Shown here piece by piece: positions 59,583 through 64,000 of a stretch of 64,000 nucleotides of DNA. A program made the position numbers and the translations under genes. The stretch's first letter is position 1. Each line of letters opens with the position of its first letter. Below the pieces are notes generated by a model. The model searched no databases. It worked only from the letters and a program-made list of their open reading frames with translations, and was not told the origin of the DNA. This DNA comes from Granulicella pectinivorans (GTDB lineage Bacteria > Acidobacteriota > Terriglobia > Terriglobales > Acidobacteriaceae): assembly GCF_900114625.1 (NCBI RefSeq), contig NZ_FOZL01000001.1, positions 1,674,001 to 1,738,000 on the forward strand. Direction: 5' to 3'.

Positions 59583-60374
59583 TTAGTGGACGACCGTAAG
59601 CGTCCGATTCCAGCGCGCGAAGTTCAACAATCCCGGCGTAGTCCGAGGCTGGACCGGTGCAAACGTGGGGCTCGCCTCGCTCGAAGGATCGTTATCGCGG
59701 ATGCGCAGCGACAGGTAAATCAGAAAGGGCCGTCCCACCACCGCAGATCGCGGCACAAAACCCCAGAACCGGCTGTCCAGCGAGTCGTTGCGATTGTCCC
59801 CCAGCACAAAGAAGCTGTCGGGTGGTACGACCAGATCGCCATGATTCACCAGCGTCCGCAGCCGAATCCACCAGTTAGCATCCACATCCGAGTCCGGCGT
59901 CTGGGCGTTGGGAAAGTTGTCCCGATACTGGTTGTGGCTTGCACCGCGATAGACCGCATAGGGCTCGTCAAGCGTCTGGCCGTTGAGGACCACACGCCCA
60001 CTCCGCAGGCGAAGACGGTCGCCGGGTACGCCGATAATGCGCTTCACCAGGTGCTGCGTGTGATCGATCGGGTCGTGAAAGACGATGACATCACCCCGAT
60101 GCAGGCTCGACGGCGGCAGCAACGGCGGATCGTGCGTGATCTGCTTGTCGACCAGCAGGAAATCCCCGACGAGCAGCGTAGGCTCCATGGAGGCCGACGG
60201 GATGCGAAACGGCTGGAACGAAAACGTGATAAAGAACAGCGCCACCACCGTCAGATTCAGCATCGATTGCAGCGAGGTCAGCAAATGGTGGTGAGCCGGA
60301 ACCAGCGGCGGAGCAGAGGTCTCGATCTCCGCGGCTGTGGCGGGTTTTGGGGCGTCGGCCGGGGATTCGCTCAT
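59583..60374 (-). CDS. lepB: Signal peptidase I (third, divergent)
   Basis: The 263-residue protein is more divergent. The Ser is in IPSASMEPTLLVGDFLLVD, the Lys in HLVKRIIGVPGDRLRL, and FFVLGDNRNDSLDSRFWGFV is intact. It starts with a Pro/Ala-rich cytoplasmic part and one membrane anchor. It overlaps the rnc stop by four bases (ATGA). Keeping three lepB genes in one operon with rnc is unusual; rnc-lepB neighbours are known from other bacteria. Confidence 0.92.
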   Translation of the reverse strand: MSESPADAPKPATAAEIETSAPPLVPAHHHLLTSLQSMLNLTVVALFFITFSFQPFRIPSASMEPTLLVGDFLLVDKQITHDPPLLPPSSLHRGDVIVFHDPIDHTQHLVKRIIGVPGDRLRLRSGRVVLNGQTLDEPYAVYRGASHNQYRDNFPNAQTPDSDVDANWWIRLRTLVNHGDLVVPPDSFFVLGDNRNDSLDSRFWGFVPRSAVVGRPFLIYLSLRIRDNDPSSEASPTFAPVQPRTTPGLLNFARWNRTLTVVH

Positions 60375-61165
60375 GCCCGCCCTGCCTTGGTCAGATACTT
60401 CAGGGCCAGGTGTGCGGCGGACTGCTGCGCCTGCTTCTTTGTCTGCCCCTCGGCTTCGGCCAGCGCTACGGTGCGGTCGGGCTCGTCAGGCAGCGGTGCG
60501 AGGATGCGCACCTCCACCCGAAAACGCTTCTGGTGGTCCGGCCCGGTCTGCGCGGTCAGCACATAACGCGGCTGCCCCTGGCCGGTCGCCTGCAGATACT
60601 CCTGCAGCGCCGATTTGTGGTCGCCGACCGCCCCCGAAAACGTATTTTCCGGGTCGAGCGCAGCCTTCAGCGCGGGAAGTGAAGGCTCGATGACGTATTT
60701 GCGGATAAAGCTCCGGGCGGGCTCAAGTCCCCCGTCGAGGTAGAGCGCGGCGATTACAGCTTCGACAGCATCGGCCAGAATGGCTGGTTTCTGGCGGCCA
60801 CCACTCAGGTCTTCGCCCCGGCCGAGCCGCAGCAGGGGCCCCAGTCCAATCTGGGCAGCTACCCCACCCAAGTGTTTCCGGCTGACGATCGACGCTCTCA
60901 TCCTCGTCAGTTCGCCCTCCCGGGAGCCCGGAAAAAGCGCCAGCAGGGTCTCGGCGACGACCATGCCAAGCACCGCGTCGCCCAGGAACTCGAGTTGCTC
61001 GTTATCGGCGGTGGGGTCTGAGAGCGACTCCGGGGCGGTCTCCGAGGAGAGGGAGCGGTGCGTCAGGGCCCGGCTCAGCAGCTCTGGAGAGGAGAAGGTG
61101 TGGCCGAGAAGGCTGGTGGGAGCCTCTATTTTTTCGGCTGCACGCTTCGTAGGACGTCGGGTCAT
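60371..61165 (-). CDS. rnc: Ribonuclease III
   Basis: The 264-residue enzyme cuts double-stranded RNA, including rRNA precursors. The signature is NEQLEFLGDAVLGMVVAE, with the catalytic acids there and in ILADAVEAVIAALYLDGG, and the double-stranded RNA-binding domain DHKSALQEYLQATGQ...QQSAAHLALKYL at the C-terminus. MTRRPTKRA at 61165 is accepted; the basic leader of about 17 residues is not part of the domain. It is first of the operon and overlaps lepB. Confidence 0.95.
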   Translation of the reverse strand: MTRRPTKRAAEKIEAPTSLLGHTFSSPELLSRALTHRSLSSETAPESLSDPTADNEQLEFLGDAVLGMVVAETLLALFPGSREGELTRMRASIVSRKHLGGVAAQIGLGPLLRLGRGEDLSGGRQKPAILADAVEAVIAALYLDGGLEPARSFIRKYVIEPSLPALKAALDPENTFSGAVGDHKSALQEYLQATGQGQPRYVLTAQTGPDHQKRFRVEVRILAPLPDEPDRTVALAEAEGQTKKQAQQSAAHLALKYLTKAGRA

Positions 61166-61214
61166 CGTGGGTTCTACTTTACCCGTTTTGGAGGGCGAAG
61201 ATGTGGGGAACAGG

Positions 61215-62099
61215 TCAGTTTGCCGATGGCCTCTCCACGTGATCGACGATGAAGGTCTGCACGGTGCCGGATTGCTTCGTGAGTTTGAGGCCGAGTTGTA
61301 CCTTCAGTGCGTCGGAAAATGGAGGTCCGGTCGGATCGGCGTCCGTCGGTGGCGGCGCGTCGGGCGGGCGCTGCCCGAGGAATTCGAGGTCCATGTCGTA
61401 GTGACCGGTCAGGCCGGTATGGTCCTGGACAGGGTGGCTTTCGAGGCCCCCCATAAAGCTGGCGATGCCGCTCAGGGCCAGCGCCGCCTCTTCGAGCGAA
61501 CCGTCGATCATCCGCACGTGGAACCGGCCCTCGTTGCGGTAGACATCGACGCCACAGAAGGTGGGTGGCTCTGCGTTCGTTATGCCTCCACCGACGCCTG
61601 CGGGGCGCTCGGTGCAGGGTTTGTCGGCTGGGTGGGGCCGGAGCTGGGGCCCGGTCTTACCCGCCTTCTCGAGGACGAGATCGTACACCGGCTGCTGGTG
61701 TTCCTCGGTGTGGAGCTTCAGTTTGAAGCGATCCTCGAGTAGCGTTCGGAGCATGAGGCGAAGCTGGTCGCGGGTAGTGGCGCCGTCGGAGCGGGCCTCG
61801 ATGTCATACAACTCAGTACGGGTCCAGCCGGGCATCTGCTCGAAGAGCGGGCGTAACTGGCTGGGATCGTTGATCTTATAGGCAAAGCTGATGTAGTCGG
61901 AGAGTCGCAGATTGGCGGAGAAGAGGCCGGTCTTTGGCGCCAGATCGAGAAACGGATTGAGCAGCCCGAAGCCCTTTGTGGGAGCGTCCGGCGCGCTCTG
62001 CCGCACGGAGGCCACGTCGAACTCAGGCCGGTGGGCAGGCCCCTGGGTCACAGCGGCAAGCGGGAAAAGCAGGGCGAGCGTGGCAAGGCGCTGCATCAT
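61215..62099 (-). CDS. TIGR03435 family secreted protein
   Basis: This 294-residue protein has a signal peptide (LATLALLFPLAAVTQG) and the core of the TIGR03435 family: FDVASVRQSAPDAP near the start, YKINDPSQLRPLF, ARSDGATTRDQLRLMLRTLLEDRFKLKLHTE (the best known motif), and a final GLKLTKQSGTVQTFIVDHVERPS. The family is expanded in Acidobacteria; its role is not known, but secretion and a conserved C-terminal domain suggest an envelope or sensing function. AGGAAGCC supports ATG at 62099. It is followed by a paralogue 11 bases upstream. Confidence 0.9.
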   Translation of the reverse strand: MMQRLATLALLFPLAAVTQGPAHRPEFDVASVRQSAPDAPTKGFGLLNPFLDLAPKTGLFSANLRLSDYISFAYKINDPSQLRPLFEQMPGWTRTELYDIEARSDGATTRDQLRLMLRTLLEDRFKLKLHTEEHQQPVYDLVLEKAGKTGPQLRPHPADKPCTERPAGVGGGITNAEPPTFCGVDVYRNEGRFHVRMIDGSLEEAALALSGIASFMGGLESHPVQDHTGLTGHYDMDLEFLGQRPPDAPPPTDADPTGPPFSDALKVQLGLKLTKQSGTVQTFIVDHVERPSAN

Positions 62100-62110
62100 C
62101 GTGGCTTCCT

Positions 62111-62986
62111 TTAGTTCTCTGAAGGCTTTTCAATGTGATCGACGACCAGCGTGCTGACCGTGCCCGTCTGTTTGACGAGCTTCAGGCCGAGTTGACTCTT
62201 GAGCGCGTCTTCGAAGGTAGGACCTGTGCTTTCGACGGGCGCGCCGGGGCCGGCCGGGGTCTCGGGAGCAAACTCGATATCGAGGTCGAACTGACCGGTA
62301 AGGCCGGTCTGGTTCACGACCGAGCGGCTCTCCATGCCGCCCATAAACCCGGCTGCACCGCCGATGGAGATCGCCGCCTGCTCGATGCTTTCGTCGATCA
62401 TCCGCACGTGGAGGCGCCCGTCGTGCTGGTAGAGAGCGGTGCCGCAGGTCGCTGCCGGCGCGCTGGTGGGGATCGCCGCGGGCGACGTCCCGACAGGCCG
62501 TTCGGTACAGGCCGAACTGACAGGGTGAGGATGCAGTTGCGGACCGGGGTGGCCGGGTTTATCGAAGACCAGCGCGTAGACCGGTTGCGGGCGCGTATCG
62601 AGATGGGTCGCGAGCTTGAAGCGTTCTTCCAGCAGGGAGCGGACCATGGCGCGCACCTGGTCTGTATCCGGCGTGCCATCGATGCGGGCTTCGATATCGT
62701 AGGTGCCGGACTGCGCCCAGGCTGGGAGGCTCGCGAACAGCGGACGGTACTGGCTGGAATCGGTGATGTGGTACGCGAAGATGATGTACACCGACAGCGG
62801 CGCGTTGGCCGAGAAGAGGCCACCCTTGGGCGCTCCGCCGGTGAAGGGACTCAGCAGCTCCATGCCCTTGTTCCGTGTGCCCGGAGGGCTGGGCCGGATG
62901 GACGCCACATCGAAGGAGGGATGTTGCGCAGCGCATGCCGCGGAGAGAAGCAGAACGGAGGCCAGGGCACGAAAAACAGGGTGCAT
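62111..62986 (-). CDS. TIGR03435 family secreted protein (paralogue)
   Basis: A 291-residue paralogue of the neighbour: signal peptide LASVLLLSAACAAQ, FDVASIRPSPPGTRNKG, ITDSSQYRPLF, ARIDGTPDTDQVRAMVRSLLEERFKLATHLD and GLKLVKQTGTVSTLVVDHIEKPS. The central CTERPVG and TCGTALYQHDGRLHVRMID segments are also shared. MHPVFRAL at 62984-62986 has GAGGGA upstream. The tandem pair suggests a recent duplication. Confidence 0.9.
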   Translation of the reverse strand: MHPVFRALASVLLLSAACAAQHPSFDVASIRPSPPGTRNKGMELLSPFTGGAPKGGLFSANAPLSVYIIFAYHITDSSQYRPLFASLPAWAQSGTYDIEARIDGTPDTDQVRAMVRSLLEERFKLATHLDTRPQPVYALVFDKPGHPGPQLHPHPVSSACTERPVGTSPAAIPTSAPAATCGTALYQHDGRLHVRMIDESIEQAAISIGGAAGFMGGMESRSVVNQTGLTGQFDLDIEFAPETPAGPGAPVESTGPTFEDALKSQLGLKLVKQTGTVSTLVVDHIEKPSEN

Positions 62987-63037
62987 GGGAAGATCCCTCT
63001 GCACCCTATGTAGCATTCTGCTTAAGGTTGCGTCAAC

Positions 63038-64000
63038 TTATTGCTGATCAGGCTTGTAGGCGGCCTTCGCGGCTTTGCCGCTGGGATCCAGCGGCTCGTT
63101 GTCATCGTCCTTGTCGGGAGTCGGGTTCGCATCGCGTTTGGGTGTGGTGAAGGGCGTCTTCAGCCCTTTTTCAGCAGCCATTTTCGCGTCGGGCGTGGTG
63201 CCGGGGATGTTCAGGGCCATTTTGTACTCGTTCACAGCTTTGGGACGCTCGGCGTGAATGTCGTACAGGCGACCCAGGTAGATGTGCGACCAGGCCACGG
63301 TGCGCGGGTTGCGCGAGGTCTTGACCGCCTCCGTGAGTTCCGTGATGGCATCGTCCGGGACGTTTTCGAGCAGATTCACCTGCCCAAGCACGTAGTGGGC
63401 CTCGGCGTGATCTCCATGAGGGTCTGCAAGTACCTGATTCGCAATCTCTTCCGCCTCGTCAAGGGAACCCTTCATCAACTTCAGCTCGGCGAGTTGGATG
63501 CCCGTCAGCGGGGCCGGGGCGCGGCGGATGGTGCCGGTCGCGGAGGGAGGCAGGAAGACGATCTGTTCCTCGTGTTTGCGCTCGCGGTCCACGTCCATGC
63601 CGTAGACCATCTGGCCGATGTTCTCCTTCAGGCTGGCGGAGCCATGCTCGCTCTTGATGAGCTCTTCGTAGAAATAGCCAGTCAGCGCCCATCCCTCGCG
63701 CTGGTCGCGCAGCACACGCTCGCGGCGGACGGCCTCGGCCTTGCGCTCGTAGAGGCCCAGGTCGGCGTCGTACTTGATCTGTACGGTGCGCTCGGGGTTC
63801 GACGGGCGAACGGGCTTGGGGAAGTCGAACTCCAGCGTCCGGGCTTCGATGCCGCGAATCAGGCACTCGGTGATGTAAGCGGTGATGTCGGAGCGGTAGA
63901 TGAAGTCGATCGGCGCCTCGCGCACCGGCTTCAGCAGCGGCAGGAGGCGGTCCATGGCAGCGGCGCGGGCATAGATCAGCGGCTCGACCATGTACTGCAG
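63038..64000 (-). CDS. TPR repeat protein, N-terminus outside the window
   Basis: The frame remains open to the window edge, so the protein is at least 320 residues and the ATG at 63989-63991 is probably internal. It has TPR-like repeats in the C-terminal half (ELKLMKGSLDEAEEIANQVL, AEAHYVLGQVNLLENVPDDAITEL, AWSHIYLGRLYDIHAERPKAVNEY). A basic charged tail (DKDDDNEPLDPSGKAAKAAYKPDQQ) follows. The middle has 'YERKAEAVRRERVLRDQREGW' helices. Related TPR proteins of this phylum are peptidase-like or envelope-associated; no catalytic motif is visible in the part seen. Confidence 0.7.
   Translation of the reverse strand: MQYMVEPLIYARAAAMDRLLPLLKPVREAPIDFIYRSDITAYITECLIRGIEARTLEFDFPKPVRPSNPERTVQIKYDADLGLYERKAEAVRRERVLRDQREGWALTGYFYEELIKSEHGSASLKENIGQMVYGMDVDRERKHEEQIVFLPPSATGTIRRAPAPLTGIQLAELKLMKGSLDEAEEIANQVLADPHGDHAEAHYVLGQVNLLENVPDDAITELTEAVKTSRNPRTVAWSHIYLGRLYDIHAERPKAVNEYKMALNIPGTTPDAKMAAEKGLKTPFTTPKRDANPTPDKDDDNEPLDPSGKAAKAAYKPDQQ

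Overview
The window is chromosomal DNA of a soil acidobacterium, most likely class Terriglobia (Acidobacteriaceae: Granulicella, Terriglobus, Edaphobacter or a relative). The main evidence is a tandem pair of TIGR03435-type secreted proteins (61215-62986), a family expanded almost only in this phylum. Supporting signs are a GC-rich genome with C-ending codons, many glycoside hydrolases and secreted peptidases, and an ABC permease fused to an M1 peptidase. Genus cannot be fixed by eye.

Layout. 1-1770: the tail of a DUF72 gene, a YheT-like hydrolase and a hypothetical gene. 1825-11874: a 10-kb integrative element bounded by an 81-bp perfect direct repeat that contains a whole tRNA-Arg(TCT) gene at each end. 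It carries a tyrosine integrase at its right end, a serine recombinase with a TGTCA/TGACA-rich region in front of it, phage-like debris (HNH nuclease, excisionase-like HTH proteins, a tape-measure-like tail fragment), a DUF3800 protein, and a minus-strand pair that looks like a defence module: a TIR-like protein and a frameshifted HEPN-like protein.

12643-22962: core chromosome resumes with a Crp/Fnr regulator, tRNA-Ser, an APC permease, inorganic pyrophosphatase, purS, a porin-like protein, and a haem block (hemE-hemH facing hemY). A degenerate receiver protein and a GH27 alpha-galactosidase with a LacI-type operator follow. 23229-37849: OPT transporter, ComF, HNH protein, GH29 alpha-fucosidase, an orphan HigA/NadS-like antitoxin, a histidine kinase, a hexapeptide acyltransferase, an S9 peptidase-recX-DUF429 operon and a CPA1 antiporter. 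37897-42448: a three-gene FAD oxidoreductase-ACP-ketosynthase operon, then an ECF sigma/anti-sigma operon closed by a strong terminator. 42565-50514: ABC ATPase with the permease-M1 fusion, glmS and a proline-tailed porin-like protein. 50588-52942: ECF sigma, two membrane proteins and a LytTR response regulator in one operon. 53076-64000: rlmB, an M1-like protein lacking a zinc ligand, an rnc-lepB-lepB-lepB-asmA operon, the TIGR03435 pair and a partial TPR protein.

Regulation. At least four genes (1174, 32880, 47808, 53076) have a -10-like hexamer ending exactly six bases before the start codon, and two more (15968, 32807) are close to that. This suggests leaderless transcription. Strong hairpins separate most convergent pairs. 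Gene functions are by recognition of family motifs; no database search was run.
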